Source of the DNA: JAXDJH01 sp034663635 | GTDB lineage: Bacteria; Actinomycetota; CADDZG01; WHSQ01 | Assembly: GCA_034663635.1 (NCBI GenBank) | Contig: JAXDJH010000026.1 | Span: 62,001-126,000 of the forward strand | Direction: 5' to 3' | Length of the DNA: 64,000 nucleotides | Part shown: piece by piece, positions 1 through 10,389 of the stretch | Numbering within the stretch: position 1 is the first letter of the stretch | Layout: each line of letters starts with the position of its first letter | The notes under the pieces: model-generated | What the model saw: only the letters and a program-made list of their open reading frames with translations | Told to the model about the DNA's origin: nothing | Database searches by the model: none | Position numbers and translations under genes: made by a program

Positions 1-1134
1 GCCGACCATAGGTGGCGACCCTCATTTGTCATCGACCTCACCCATGCGCTGATCGCGGCAGGACGTATCGAAGGGGCGCAGCAGGCGCTCGGTGAGATCG
101 GGACCGGGTTGGACGAATCGTTGCAGACGAGAGTGCGGTTAGAAGAGCTCGTCCTGTTCATGGCGAGACCCTCAGGAGAGTGGGTCGATCGGATCCAAAC
201 GGAGGCCAGGAAGTGTCTGGAGGTCTTCGAACGATTGAACGACCCAAGCGGTCTTTGCGCAACCTACAGAGTCTTGGCGGAGATCGAGTGGGAGAACCTT
301 CGCTTTGCAGACGCCGGAGTGCTGATGCAACAGGCCTTGGAGCACGCACTGCGAGGACACCTGACGCGGGAAGCCGAGGACGCGATCGCGTTCTTGATAG
401 CCGTGGAGTTCTGGGGTCCGACACATGTCGCGCAGGCCGCCGAGCGCGCTCGTGGGGTCATGGAACAGTCGGCACCCCGATCGGTCCTCGGAACCAAGGC
501 GAAGTTCCGGTTGGGCGGGTTGTTGGGCATGCAGGGACACTTCGACGAGGCCCGCTCTCTGATGTCGGAAGCGGTCGAGACGTTCAAACAGCTCGGGATG
601 CACCTGAGTGCAGCGTCGTCCACCCAGGAGATCGGCATCACGGAAATGCTCGCGAACGAACCCGTTCGAGCTGAAGTGATTCTGAGAAGTGGCTACGACA
701 CTCTGCTTGAGATGGGCGGTTCGCGCTTCCTCGCGACGATAGAAGCGTTTCTCGCTCGAGCGCTCTTCGAGCAGGGCCGCATCGACGAGGCTTATGAATT
801 CACCGTGGCTGCCGAAAAGGAAGGGAACGAAGACCCCCTCCTGCTGCTCGAATGGGGACCGTGCAGGGCCAAGGTTCTGGCCGAATGGGGAAGGCTCGAC
901 GAAGCAGAAGCATTGGCGAGAAAAGCTCTAGTCCTTGTGAAGAGCTCCGACAACGTCTTCTTGCGAGGAAACGCAATGATGGATGCCGCGGCGGTCCTCC
1001 AGCGAGTCGGTAACTACGACGAGGCGGGGGTCCTCCTGCTTCAGGCGCGTGACGTATTCAATGCCAAGGGTGTAGTTCCTCTTGTGATGCGTGTCGAGGC
1101 CGCGCTCGAGGAGATCAAGAAACTCAGAAGTTGA
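1..1134 (+). CDS. TPR-rich C-terminal part of a regulator (5' end outside window)
   Basis: The reading frame is open to base 1, so this is the 3' end (377 codons) of a longer gene. The visible part is entirely helical, with degenerate tetratricopeptide repeats such as GQFDEA-like turns (QGHFDEAR, QGRIDEAY, WGRLDEAE, VGNYDEAG), each followed by an amphipathic helix. The final segment, with its repeated LDEAEALAR and NYDEAG pattern, resembles the tail of actinobacterial adenylate-cyclase/AAA-ATPase/TPR proteins and of BTAD or LuxR-type large regulators. Any catalytic or DNA-binding domain would lie upstream and is not visible. A TTG at 109 could serve as an internal start, but the uninterrupted frame upstream encodes another TPR helix, so I treat the gene as partial. 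It converges on the RTX gene and overlaps its end by 11 bp. Confidence 0.75.
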   Translation, partial: ADHRWRPSFVIDLTHALIAAGRIEGAQQALGEIGTGLDESLQTRVRLEELVLFMARPSGEWVDRIQTEARKCLEVFERLNDPSGLCATYRVLAEIEWENLRFADAGVLMQQALEHALRGHLTREAEDAIAFLIAVEFWGPTHVAQAAERARGVMEQSAPRSVLGTKAKFRLGGLLGMQGHFDEARSLMSEAVETFKQLGMHLSAASSTQEIGITEMLANEPVRAEVILRSGYDTLLEMGGSRFLATIEAFLARALFEQGRIDEAYEFTVAAEKEGNEDPLLLLEWGPCRAKVLAEWGRLDEAEALARKALVLVKSSDNVFLRGNAMMDAAAVLQRVGNYDEAGVLLLQARDVFNAKGVVPLVMRVEAALEEIKKLRS

Positions 1135-1831
1135 ACGTCTTCCTCTCGCACGACGCGGCAACATCCTTTCGATCCAAAACACAGAGGTCGCGGCCCCCAC
1201 CGCCCGAGAGCGAGTCGGCTCCCTTTCCACCAAAGAGCTTGTCGGGATCTTTGCCGCCTTTGAGGTCATCCTTGCCTTCATCGCCGTGGATGCGGTCCCG
1301 TCCCTTGCCTCCGACGATGATGTCGTTCCCACCCACGCTCGGCCCGCCGAACAATCTGAGCGCGTGCTCGTCGCATCGGGTCAGAACGTCCCCGTTCAGA
1401 ACATCCGCGCCTCCGCTCCCATCGATGAGGTCGTCGCCCTCGCCCCCATCGACGAGGTCGGGTCCCTCTCCGGCGAAGATCGTGTCGTTGCCGCCGAAGC
1501 CGCAGATGAGATCGTCGCCTGCGCCTCCATAGAAGACGTCATCCCCATCCGTCCCAAGTAGGACGTCGGAGCCTCCTGTGCCACAGGTCGCGCCCTCCGG
1601 GCACGAGCTTGGCGTGGGCGTTGGAGTCGGAGTCGGAGTCGGAGTCGGAGTCGGAGTCGGGGTCGGGGTCGGCGTAGGAGATGGTGTGAACGGGGGCGGC
1701 GGAGGCGGAGTCTCCGTCTGAGGCGGGGGACATTCCCCCTCGCAGGGCGTCTCTTCAGGCGAAGTGAGTGTCATGGAGCCGGCCGACGGCGAAACCGCGA
1801 TGGATAGAGCGATCGCCCCCACGGAGACCAC
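1124..1831 (-). CDS. Secreted RTX-type calcium-binding repeat protein
   Basis: The protein is about 235 residues. An N-terminal hydrophobic stretch is followed by a proline/threonine-rich stalk (about 11 Thr-Pro units, residues 48-75), then RTX-like nonapeptides with the GGxGxDxLxGG pattern (GGAGDDLIC, GGEGDDLID, GGKGADSLS). Such repeats form calcium-loaded beta-rolls outside the cell. The C-terminus has a D-x-C ... SCE pair of cysteines, a signature shared with the second RTX protein at 30380-31861. The start is uncertain. GTG at 1831 gives an N-terminus without basic residues. The same frame extends to a CTG at 1867 and an ATT at 1870, just after a TAA; that would restore a classical signal peptide (RRH n-region plus hydrophobic core), with GGAAGG at a suitable spacing. 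The extension would overlap the end of the upstream VOC gene. Substrate or partner unknown. Confidence 0.8.
   Translation of the reverse strand: MVSVGAIALSIAVSPSAGSMTLTSPEETPCEGECPPPQTETPPPPPPFTPSPTPTPTPTPTPTPTPTPTPTPTPSSCPEGATCGTGGSDVLLGTDGDDVFYGGAGDDLICGFGGNDTIFAGEGPDLVDGGEGDDLIDGSGGADVLNGDVLTRCDEHALRLFGGPSVGGNDIIVGGKGRDRIHGDEGKDDLKGGKDPDKLFGGKGADSLSGGGGRDLCVLDRKDVAASCERKTFNF
1621..1674. repeat. Hexanucleotide tandem repeat (GGAGTC/GGGGTC) in coding sequence
   Basis: About nine near-identical GGAGTC or GGGGTC units run head to tail. Read on the minus strand they encode the Thr-Pro stalk of the RTX protein. The 6-bp unit preserves frame, so slippage would change stalk length without a frameshift. 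Confidence 0.85.
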
Positions 1832-1851
1832 TCCAAGCGCGACGCGAGCAG

Positions 1852-2241
1852 CTAGGTGACGACGCAGAATTCGTTACCTTCCGGGTCGGCCATGACGACC
1901 CACGAATTGTCGTGCCCCTGTCCGATCTCTAGCTTCGATGCGCCCAGCTTCACGAGTCCGGCTATGGCGGCATCCAGTTCATGTTCGGCAACAGCGAGAT
2001 CGAAGTGAACGCGATTCTTGCCGGCGCGCGGTTCGGGAACCCTTTGGAAACAGATGCTCGGCCCGGCCCCCGTTGGGTCCTCTATGGCCGAGAGCTCGTC
2101 GTCGTCATCGCTGACCTCGTATCCCAAAGCGTTCGACCAGAACGCCGCGAGGAGGTGGGGATCCGTGCAGTCCACGACCAGTTCATCTAGCCGGCAATGA
2201 AGGTTCAGCGGCGCAGTCACGGTGGTTTGCTCAGTCTGCAT
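1852..2241 (-). CDS. VOC (glyoxalase-like) family protein
   Basis: This 129-residue protein has the single-domain vicinal-oxygen-chelate layout of glyoxalase_6-type proteins. Key stretches are CTDPHLLAAFWSNALGYEV near residues 25-43, a PSICFQRVPEP strand near 65, a KNRVHFDLAV strand carrying a candidate metal-ligand His near 80, and a C-terminal MADPEGNEFCVV strand. Members bind a metal or simply a hydrophobic ligand; many are of unknown substrate, so no reaction is assigned. The start is an ATG. Its stop codon lies inside the possible 5' extension of the downstream RTX gene, hinting at translational coupling. It sits behind a terminator-like hairpin that separates it from the amino acid transporter operon. 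Confidence 0.85.
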   Translation of the reverse strand: MQTEQTTVTAPLNLHCRLDELVVDCTDPHLLAAFWSNALGYEVSDDDDELSAIEDPTGAGPSICFQRVPEPRAGKNRVHFDLAVAEHELDAAIAGLVKLGASKLEIGQGHDNSWVVMADPEGNEFCVVT

Positions 2242-2305
2242 GGTGTCCTATCCCCCGATGTCGCCCAATCGTCAACTCATGGCAGGGCACAGGTCAAGGT
2301 TCTAT

Positions 2306-2352
2306 AGGGGCGAATCGCGAACGAAGCTTCGCGACCTGCCCGTTTCGCCCCT
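2306..2352 (-). terminator. Two-tier hairpin after the amino acid ABC operon
   Basis: A perfect 9-bp outer stem (2306-2314 with 2344-2352) encloses a perfect 7-bp inner stem (2315-2321 with 2328-2334). It begins just after the stop codon of the ATPase gene at 2364. There is no clear U-tract. CCTGCC at 2335-2340 can alternatively pair with GGCAGG at 2358-2363, giving a competing fold. Confidence 0.5.
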
Positions 2353-2363
2353 TTCCCGGCAGG

Positions 2364-3116
2364 TTAGAGGCGGCCGGCCTCGATGATGCGTTCGAGGAAA
2401 CGCTTCGTTCTCTCCTCTTCCGGCGCACTGAAGATCTGGGCCGGGGCCCCTTGCTCGACGATCTTGCCGTCGTCTAGAAACACCACCCTGTCGGCGATGT
2501 CGCGAGCGAACCCCATCTCGTGAGTGGCGATAACCATCGTCATCCCCGACGCCGCCAACTCGCGGATGAGCGTGAGCACCTCGCCGACCAGCTCCGGGTC
2601 GAGCGCTGACGTCACCTCGTCGAGGAGCATGAGCTTCGGTTGCATCGCGAGAGCTCGCACGATCGCAGTGCGCTGTTGCTGGCCACCGGACAAGCGATCG
2701 GGGTACTCATCGCGCTTGTCGGCGAGCCCGAATCGGGCCAGCAACGCCTCGGCCTCCGCTTCGGCGGTGCGACGGGCGGTCTTCAGCACCTGACGCGGCC
2801 CCAATGTCACGTTCTCGAGTACCGACATGTGCGGGAAGAGGTTGAAGGCTTGGAAAACGATGCCGATATTCCGGCGGACGGCATCCTGGTTGACGCCGGC
2901 GGCGGAGATCTCCTCGCCCTCCAGGAAGATGGCTCCACCCGTCAACGGCTCGATCAGATTCACGCACTTGAGCAGAGTCGACTTGCCCGAGCCCGAAGGC
3001 CCGATCAAGCAAACGACCTCGTGGGCCGCCACCGCCATGTCGATCCCATCCAGAACGACGTGACCGTCGAAGCTCTTCGAAACACCCTCGAGGCTAAGAA
3101 GTGCGCGCTCCGTCAT
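2364..3116 (-). CDS. Polar amino acid ABC importer, ATP-binding subunit
   Basis: This 250-residue cytoplasmic ATPase energises the importer formed with the two upstream genes. Walker A is GPSGSGKST (about residue 39), the Q-loop is FQAFNLFPH, the signature is LSGGQQQR (about 142), Walker B is LMLLDEVTSALDPE and the switch His lies in ATHEMGF. DEVTSALDPE and the overall length are typical of the GlnQ/HisP/ArtP (PAAT) group. It overlaps the permease gene by 4 bp (ATGA), so translation is probably coupled. The operon order is binding protein, permease, ATPase. Substrate specificity within polar amino acids cannot be read from the sequence. Confidence 0.96.
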   Translation of the reverse strand: MTERALLSLEGVSKSFDGHVVLDGIDMAVAAHEVVCLIGPSGSGKSTLLKCVNLIEPLTGGAIFLEGEEISAAGVNQDAVRRNIGIVFQAFNLFPHMSVLENVTLGPRQVLKTARRTAEAEAEALLARFGLADKRDEYPDRLSGGQQQRTAIVRALAMQPKLMLLDEVTSALDPELVGEVLTLIRELAASGMTMVIATHEMGFARDIADRVVFLDDGKIVEQGAPAQIFSAPEEERTKRFLERIIEAGRL

Positions 3117-3988
3117 GCGATCGCCCCCGTTCGCCGTCGTCGCCTATCCCGCGCGATCAAGTGATCGGTGAAGCGGGCAAGTGGGATCGTGAGGAGGATG
3201 AACAAGAGCGCGGCCACCACGTAGCTCGAGTAGTTGAAACGATCGGTGCCGAAGATCTGGGCAGCCCGCGCCGCTTCGATCGGACCCAGGACGGCTACCA
3301 ATGCAGTGTCCTTCTGCAATGAGATGAAGTCGTTGAGCAGAGGAGGTATCACCCTCCGCACCGCTTGCGGGAGCACCACGAAACGAAGGGCTTGCCAGCG
3401 CGTCAATCCAAGAGAGCGCGCGGCGGCGACTTGACTCTCATTTACTGAATCGATCCCCGCTCGATAAACCTCGGCGACATAGGCCGAATACGACAGCACC
3501 AGCGCGGCGACTCCTAGAACCACGGGCGATCGGTTCGAGATGCCGTCGATCTGGAGGCCCGGGATCCCGAATCCGAAGATGTAGATGACCAACAAGAGCG
3601 GGACGCCTCGGAAGAAGTCCGTGTAACCGATCGCGACCAGTCTCAGAGGGAAGAACGCCGGGCCCGGCGTTTGACGGATCACCGCGATCACGAGCGCGAG
3701 CGGCAGGATCAATAGCTCGGCTACGACGAACATCTTGATGTTGAGCAGGAACGCGCCACCGATGCCCGGAGTCGTGGTCGTTCCGCGGAACGCTTCCTTC
3801 ATCGACTCCCAGTCGAAGAAGTCGTGCGCCACCTCCCGAAACCCCGGAGCGAGGGCCACGACGAGCGCGATCACACTGAAGAAGACGATCGTGCTGAGGG
3901 TCGACACCAATACGGCCCTGCGTTCGCCGAGCATCTTCGAGCCGCGGGAAGGCGGCGCCGATACGGCGGGTGGTCCCCCTGCGTGCAC
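3113..3988 (-). CDS. Polar amino acid ABC importer, permease subunit (HisM family)
   Basis: This 291-residue membrane protein has a hydrophobic helix near residues 30-55 followed by a MetI-like core. The EAA loop, AAARSLGLTRWQALRFVVLP, sits about two-thirds along and contacts the ATPase. The periplasm-facing insertion between helix 1 and the core (FFDWESMKEAFRG region) is common in PAAT permeases. Only one permease gene is present, so the transporter is presumably a homodimer. It overlaps the ATPase gene by 4 bp and lies 14 bp downstream of the binding-protein gene. The start at 3988 is plausible, but a start at the internal Met at about residue 19 (MLGERRAV) is also possible. Confidence 0.95.
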   Translation of the reverse strand: MHAGGPPAVSAPPSRGSKMLGERRAVLVSTLSTIVFFSVIALVVALAPGFREVAHDFFDWESMKEAFRGTTTTPGIGGAFLLNIKMFVVAELLILPLALVIAVIRQTPGPAFFPLRLVAIGYTDFFRGVPLLLVIYIFGFGIPGLQIDGISNRSPVVLGVAALVLSYSAYVAEVYRAGIDSVNESQVAAARSLGLTRWQALRFVVLPQAVRRVIPPLLNDFISLQKDTALVAVLGPIEAARAAQIFGTDRFNYSSYVVAALLFILLTIPLARFTDHLIARDRRRRRTGAIA

Positions 3989-4002
3989 GGCTTAAGTGTG
4001 CG

Positions 4003-4896
4003 TTATTCGAAGACGGGCGCGTCCACCGCCTGCGATAGCCACTCGTCCTGGATCGAATCCAACGTTCCGTCCTTCTCCAATGCGGCGATCGCGGCATCTA
4101 CGCAAGAAACCAGTGGATTGCCGTCTTCGAAGAGCAAACCGAACTGCTCGGTCACATCCTGGGTTGGGAACTGCCCGGCGACAGTGGAGCCGGGGATCTG
4201 TACGGCCGTGATGAAGAAGGCGGTCGGCAGATCGGCCACGATGCCGTCGATCTGTCCCGCTCGCAAGGCGGACCGGGCGTCGGACGTGGAGTCGTACACG
4301 AAAGGCTGCTGGTTAGGAACGACGTATTGCTGGATGTAGGCGAGGCTCGTTGTGCCCACCTGGGCCCCCAGCTTCGCGTCACGCAACTCGTCGAGGGATG
4401 TCGACTCCGCTATCGGGGAATCCTTCAGCGTGATCAGGGCCTGGTTCACGTTGTAGTAGCCGGCGGAGAAGTCGACCGCCTCGTCCCGCTTCGGAGTGAT
4501 CGAGATCTGGTTGATATCGAAATCGAATTCCTTCGGCCCCGGCGCGTAGGACTTGTTGAACGGCTCGACGACCCACTTGACCTGGTCGCCCGAGAAACCC
4601 ATCTCCTCCGCGATCGCGTAAGCGACGGCGGACTCGAACCCCTTGCCGTTGGTCGGATCGTTGTCCTCGAACCACGGCGGGAAGGCCGGCTTGTCTGTGG
4701 CTATCGTCAGTTCGCCGGCGTTGCTCAGGGGCAGATTGTCGACCGCGCATTCCTCGCCGGCCGCCGCGCTCTGTGCCGGAATCCCCCCCGCTCCCGGATC
4801 TGGGTTGGGCTCATCGTCATTACTGGATCCGCACGCGGCGAAGCCCAGCGTCGCAACGAGTAACAGGACGAACAGACGGATCGGCAAGCTGCGCAC
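4003..4896 (-). CDS. Polar amino acid ABC importer, substrate-binding lipoprotein
   Basis: This is a family-3 extracellular solute-binding protein of about 297 residues. The N-terminus is a lipoprotein signal: basic n-region, hydrophobic core and lipobox FAAC, followed by an acidic, Ser/Asn-rich linker. The mature part begins with LTIATDKPAFPPW and contains GKGFESAVAYAIAEEMG, both typical of PAAT binding proteins. I choose GTG at 4896 because AAGGAG lies exactly 8 bases upstream and the resulting n-region is compact; a GTG nine bases further upstream is too close to that site. It is the first gene of the operon. Ligand unknown. Confidence 0.93.
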   Translation of the reverse strand: MRSLPIRLFVLLLVATLGFAACGSSNDDEPNPDPGAGGIPAQSAAAGEECAVDNLPLSNAGELTIATDKPAFPPWFEDNDPTNGKGFESAVAYAIAEEMGFSGDQVKWVVEPFNKSYAPGPKEFDFDINQISITPKRDEAVDFSAGYYNVNQALITLKDSPIAESTSLDELRDAKLGAQVGTTSLAYIQQYVVPNQQPFVYDSTSDARSALRAGQIDGIVADLPTAFFITAVQIPGSTVAGQFPTQDVTEQFGLLFEDGNPLVSCVDAAIAALEKDGTLDSIQDEWLSQAVDAPVFE

Positions 4897-4971
4897 GGAC
4901 ACCACTCCTTGATTCCGGGGACGGGGTCAGCATGAACGGGCGGGCCGAGCTAGTCCAGAACCTTGGAGGTC

Positions 4972-7314
<2,343 letters not shown>

Positions 7315-7573
7315 CCATAGCTAGGCCTTCTCTTCCTACGGAGGAAACGATTGAGGGTGCAACTACATTCCCCTAGCCCACTTGCCGACTAAGTGGATAG
7401 GCCCCGCGCAGGAAAGGTCGCGAAAACGGGGAATATGCAGGTAGACTGCACGTTGTAGTCCATAACGATCCACCAGGGCGGCAGATAGTCGCCCGTGAGA
7501 TCTTCCTCCGGTTCACCACTTCGGTTAACGGGTTGGTCAGATCTCCCGTACCTAGAAGGGGTTGAACAGCTAC

Positions 7574-8758
7574 ATGTCCACATTCGCTGAATTAGGCGTG
7601 TCCGAGCCGGTAGTGGCCGCACTCGCCAAGCGCAACATCAACGAGCCTTTCAAGATCCAGAACCTGGTTCTTGCCGACGCTCTCGCGGGACGCGACATCC
7701 TCGCAAAGTCCCGTACCGGCTCCGGCAAGACCCTCGGCTTCGGGATCCCGATCGTCGAACGCCTCGATGGCTCGGGCAAGCAGCCCACAGCCCTCATCCT
7801 CGTCCCCACCCGCGAGCTTGCGGTCCAGGTGACCGAGGAGATCCGGACGATCGCCGCGGCCCGCAGGCTCAGGGTCGCCGCCGTCTTCGGAGGGGTGTCG
7901 ATCGAGGCCCAGGCCAAGAAGGCCGCAAACGCACACGTCCTCGTAGCGACTCCGGGCCGGATGATGGACGTCGTAAATCGACGCCTCGTCTCGCTCGACA
8001 ACATCAAGATCCTCGTCCTCGATGAGGCCGACAGGATGCTCGACATGGGCTTCCAGCCCCAGGTCGACCGGATCGTCGACAAGCTTCGGGGCCGCCGCCA
8101 GACCATGTTCTTCTCGGCCACGCTCGACGGAACCGTCGGGCACCTCGCAAAGGCCTACACACACGAGCCCGTTCGCCACGAAGTGGCCGATGAGCGTTCG
8201 ACGATCGAGGAGGCAGACCACCGCTTCGTCAAGGTCAGCGAGCACGACAGGCTAGGGAAGCTGATCGAGATCCTCGAAGAGGAGCGCGGACTTGCACTCG
8301 TCTTCGTTCGAACCAAGCGCGGTTGCGACAGGCTCGAGATGAAGCTCAAGGCGAAGGGCATAGAAGCCCGAGCCCTCCACGGCGACATGACCCAGGCCGC
8401 GCGCCAGCGCGCTTTGGACCGATTCGCCGCCGGAAAGGTCGACGTTCTCGTTGCGACCGATGTCGCGGCTCGCGGCCTCGACCTCGACGACATCACTCAC
8501 GTCGTGAACTACGACCCTCCACGTGACCACAAGGACTACGTGCACCGCGTTGGGCGCACGGCCCGTGCGGGGCGCGGCGGAGCCGGAGTCACCTTCGTCT
8601 CTCCAGCCCAGCTCGGCGAAGTGAGCGCCGTGGCCCGGCAGCTCGACCTCAAAGACGAGTTCGCAGCAGGCGGCCTTCAGATGACCGCGCCGGCGACGGT
8701 GTTCTCGTCGAAGGGCAAGCGCTCCTCGATGCGGTCTCGTACCAAGCGCAAGTTCTAA
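7574..8758 (+). CDS. DEAD-box ATP-dependent RNA helicase
   Basis: This 394-residue helicase carries the complete motif series: Q motif (FAELG ... PFKIQ), motif I SRTGSGKT, Ia PTRELA, Ib TPGR, II DEAD, III SAT, V VATDVAARG and VI HRVGRTARAG. The C-terminal extension is short, ending in a basic, Ser-rich tail (SMRSRTKRKF) suited to RNA contact. It is closest in layout to RhlE/CshA-like helicases that remodel structured RNA and ribosome intermediates. A TTG at 7562 is in frame, but it directly abuts the AGAAGGGG Shine-Dalgarno site, so the ATG at 7574 (12 bases away) is preferred. The 5' untranslated region is long (part of a 260-bp gap), as often seen for cold-inducible helicase genes; that regulation is inference. 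Confidence 0.95.
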   Translation: MSTFAELGVSEPVVAALAKRNINEPFKIQNLVLADALAGRDILAKSRTGSGKTLGFGIPIVERLDGSGKQPTALILVPTRELAVQVTEEIRTIAAARRLRVAAVFGGVSIEAQAKKAANAHVLVATPGRMMDVVNRRLVSLDNIKILVLDEADRMLDMGFQPQVDRIVDKLRGRRQTMFFSATLDGTVGHLAKAYTHEPVRHEVADERSTIEEADHRFVKVSEHDRLGKLIEILEEERGLALVFVRTKRGCDRLEMKLKAKGIEARALHGDMTQAARQRALDRFAAGKVDVLVATDVAARGLDLDDITHVVNYDPPRDHKDYVHRVGRTARAGRGGAGVTFVSPAQLGEVSAVARQLDLKDEFAAGGLQMTAPATVFSSKGKRSSMRSRTKRKF

Positions 8759-8765
8759 ATAGCTC

Positions 8766-8789
8766 CACCCGGGGATAAACCCCCGGGTG
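8766..8789 (+). terminator. Perfect GC hairpin between helicase and brkB-like gene
   Basis: A perfect 9-bp stem (CACCCGGGG / CCCCGGGTG) with the 6-base loop ATAAAC lies 8 bp after the helicase stop. No U-tract follows. The GTG start of the next gene (8787-8789) is within the 3' arm, so the hairpin may control initiation rather than, or as well as, termination. Confidence 0.5.
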
Positions 8790-9716
8790 AGCACACCGAG
8801 CAAGGTCCCCCAGTCCCGCGACCTCGATGGCGAGGACGCCAGGAAAGCGCTTAGGCGCGTCGGCTGGGGTGACCTGATCAAAGCTTCGGTGAGGCGATTC
8901 GTCGAGGCGGACGGCACCTCCTACACGAGAGCATTCGGGCACGCGGCGGTCCTCACGGGCATCCCTGCCTTGATCATGCTGATCGGATTCGCGAGCGTGT
9001 TCGACCTTTCGGGATTCCGCGATGTACTCGAAAGCACCCTGAAGAGCTTGGCTCCGGGACCTTCGAGCCGACTGCTGAGCGAAGCCTTCAAGCAGGGCTC
9101 GAACGGCGGTGGACTCGCCTTCGTCGGCGGACTGATCGGCACTCTCTACGGCGGCATTCTCGCTTTCGCGCAGGTAGAGCGAGGCTGCAACCGCATCTAC
9201 GGGATGCCGGCGGATCGGGACCTGCCTAAGAAGCTGACGGTCGCGCTGGGCCTAACCGTCAGCGCCGGCGTCATCCTCGGGAGCTCGTTCATCCTGTTGG
9301 TGACAGGAGGCGCGCTGGGTGACTCGCTGGAGCGAGCGCTCGGATGGAGCAACGGTCTGTCGACCGCATTCGCTATCGGACGGTGGCCCGTGGGCATCCT
9401 GCTCGCGTTCGCGGGTCTAACCGTGATCTATAAGTACGCGCCTAGCCGTAAACAACCGAGCGCTTCCTGGCTTCAAACCGGGACGATCGTCGCGACCCTT
9501 CTTTGGTTCGTGTTCAGTGCCGCGCTGGGGCTCTACTACTCGATGAACGATCAAGTTTCGCAGGCATTCGGCCCCCTCGTCGGCGTGATCGCCGTCCTTA
9601 CATGGGCCTACGCGACCGGATTGGCCCTGTTCCTCGGCATCTCGTTCGCCGCTCAGCTCGAAGCGCAGAAACCGAAAGCCTCGAGTGCGAAGGAGCAGCG
9701 CAAGGCTGTTGCCTAA
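8787..9716 (+). CDS. YihY/BrkB-family inner membrane protein
   Basis: This 309-residue polytopic protein has about six hydrophobic helices after a short, charged N-terminus. Family hallmarks are the early amphipathic GWGDLIKASVRRF segment, a helix with FVGGLIGTLYGG, the NRIYGM loop, and a final helix pair with VLTWAYATGLALFLG. Proteins of this family (once misnamed ribonuclease BN) are of uncertain function, possibly transport of lipids or other amphiphiles. The C-terminal tail is cytoplasmic and Lys-rich. The GTG start is buried in the 3' arm of a GC hairpin, and no clear Shine-Dalgarno site precedes it, so initiation may depend on translation from upstream. Later in-frame starts would cut into the conserved region. 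Confidence 0.9.
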   Translation: MSTPSKVPQSRDLDGEDARKALRRVGWGDLIKASVRRFVEADGTSYTRAFGHAAVLTGIPALIMLIGFASVFDLSGFRDVLESTLKSLAPGPSSRLLSEAFKQGSNGGGLAFVGGLIGTLYGGILAFAQVERGCNRIYGMPADRDLPKKLTVALGLTVSAGVILGSSFILLVTGGALGDSLERALGWSNGLSTAFAIGRWPVGILLAFAGLTVIYKYAPSRKQPSASWLQTGTIVATLLWFVFSAALGLYYSMNDQVSQAFGPLVGVIAVLTWAYATGLALFLGISFAAQLEAQKPKASSAKEQRKAVA

Positions 9717-9782
9717 GGCAACGAAGAGGACGACCCATTTTCGGGCCGCCCTCTTCGGAGCTCGTCGCTGTCGTCGACTGAG

Positions 9783-10376
9783 CTACTTCCCTTTGCCGCC
9801 CTTCGGCTTGACCTTCTTGACCGGCTTGACCTTCGCAGGCTTGGCCTTCTTCGCGTGCTCGGCAGAACCTTCGTTCGCCTGATCGTCGGTGACCGCGGTA
9901 TCCAGTTCCGCGAGCGCCTCGTCGCAGGCAGCCTGAGCGCTCTGTGGGGTCGCGGCCTTGTCGTGCGCAACGGAGCTCACCAACTTGCCGTGAGCGCGAC
10001 CACGAACCGCGCAGTGGGCTGCTACCCGAACCGCGGCACCGTGGTTGGGCGTGGCTGAGTCTTCCTCGGAGTCGGCGTCATCGGACTCGACTTCATCCTC
10101 GCCTTGGTCGTCGTCCGCCTCGGCCTCGTCTTCGTCTTCGCCCTGATCGTCGTTCGTCTCGACTTCGTCGTCGGACTCGACTTCGTCGTCGCTCTCGTCG
10201 TCGTCGCCGACCGTTGCGTCCGGAGTCTCCGGGGCAGACGTTTCAACCACATCGACGACGTCGACGTTTTCATCTCCGGGATCGGCCGCGGACGCGGGCA
10301 ACGCGCGAACCACCGCGATGCAAAGGATGAAAGCGAGCGACCAGACGAGGGCCGGCTTTATCGTGCGCAACTGCAT
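9783..10376 (-). CDS. Exported protein with acidic repeat region and basic tail
   Basis: No domain family is recognised in this 197-residue protein. It has four visible sections: a signal peptide ending at ALPASAA; a strongly acidic low-complexity block built from (D/E)2-3 runs and DDQGEDE units (about residues 40-110); a short neutral segment with two cysteines (AAHCAVRG and AACDEAL) that could form a disulfide; and a Lys/Pro-rich tail of KPVKKVKPK type. The charge segregation suggests binding of cations, polymers or the cell surface. The ATG at 10376 is preferred over the GTG at 10385 because AAGGGAG then has a workable spacing. The upstream leader contains a recognisable c-di-GMP-I riboswitch, so the protein is probably a c-di-GMP-controlled surface or matrix component. 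Confidence 0.8.
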   Translation of the reverse strand: MQLRTIKPALVWSLAFILCIAVVRALPASAADPGDENVDVVDVVETSAPETPDATVGDDDESDDEVESDDEVETNDDQGEDEDEAEADDDQGEDEVESDDADSEEDSATPNHGAAVRVAAHCAVRGRAHGKLVSSVAHDKAATPQSAQAACDEALAELDTAVTDDQANEGSAEHAKKAKPAKVKPVKKVKPKGGKGK

Positions 10377-10389
10377 ATCTCCCACTCCC

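Noticed and set aside
7378..7396. Inverted repeat CCACTT-N7-AAGTGG between lon and the helicase gene as a heat-shock operator
   Set aside because: It does not match the HAIR (CTTGAGT-N7-ACTCAAG) or CIRCE patterns; a 6-bp repeat in a 260-bp gap is weak evidence.
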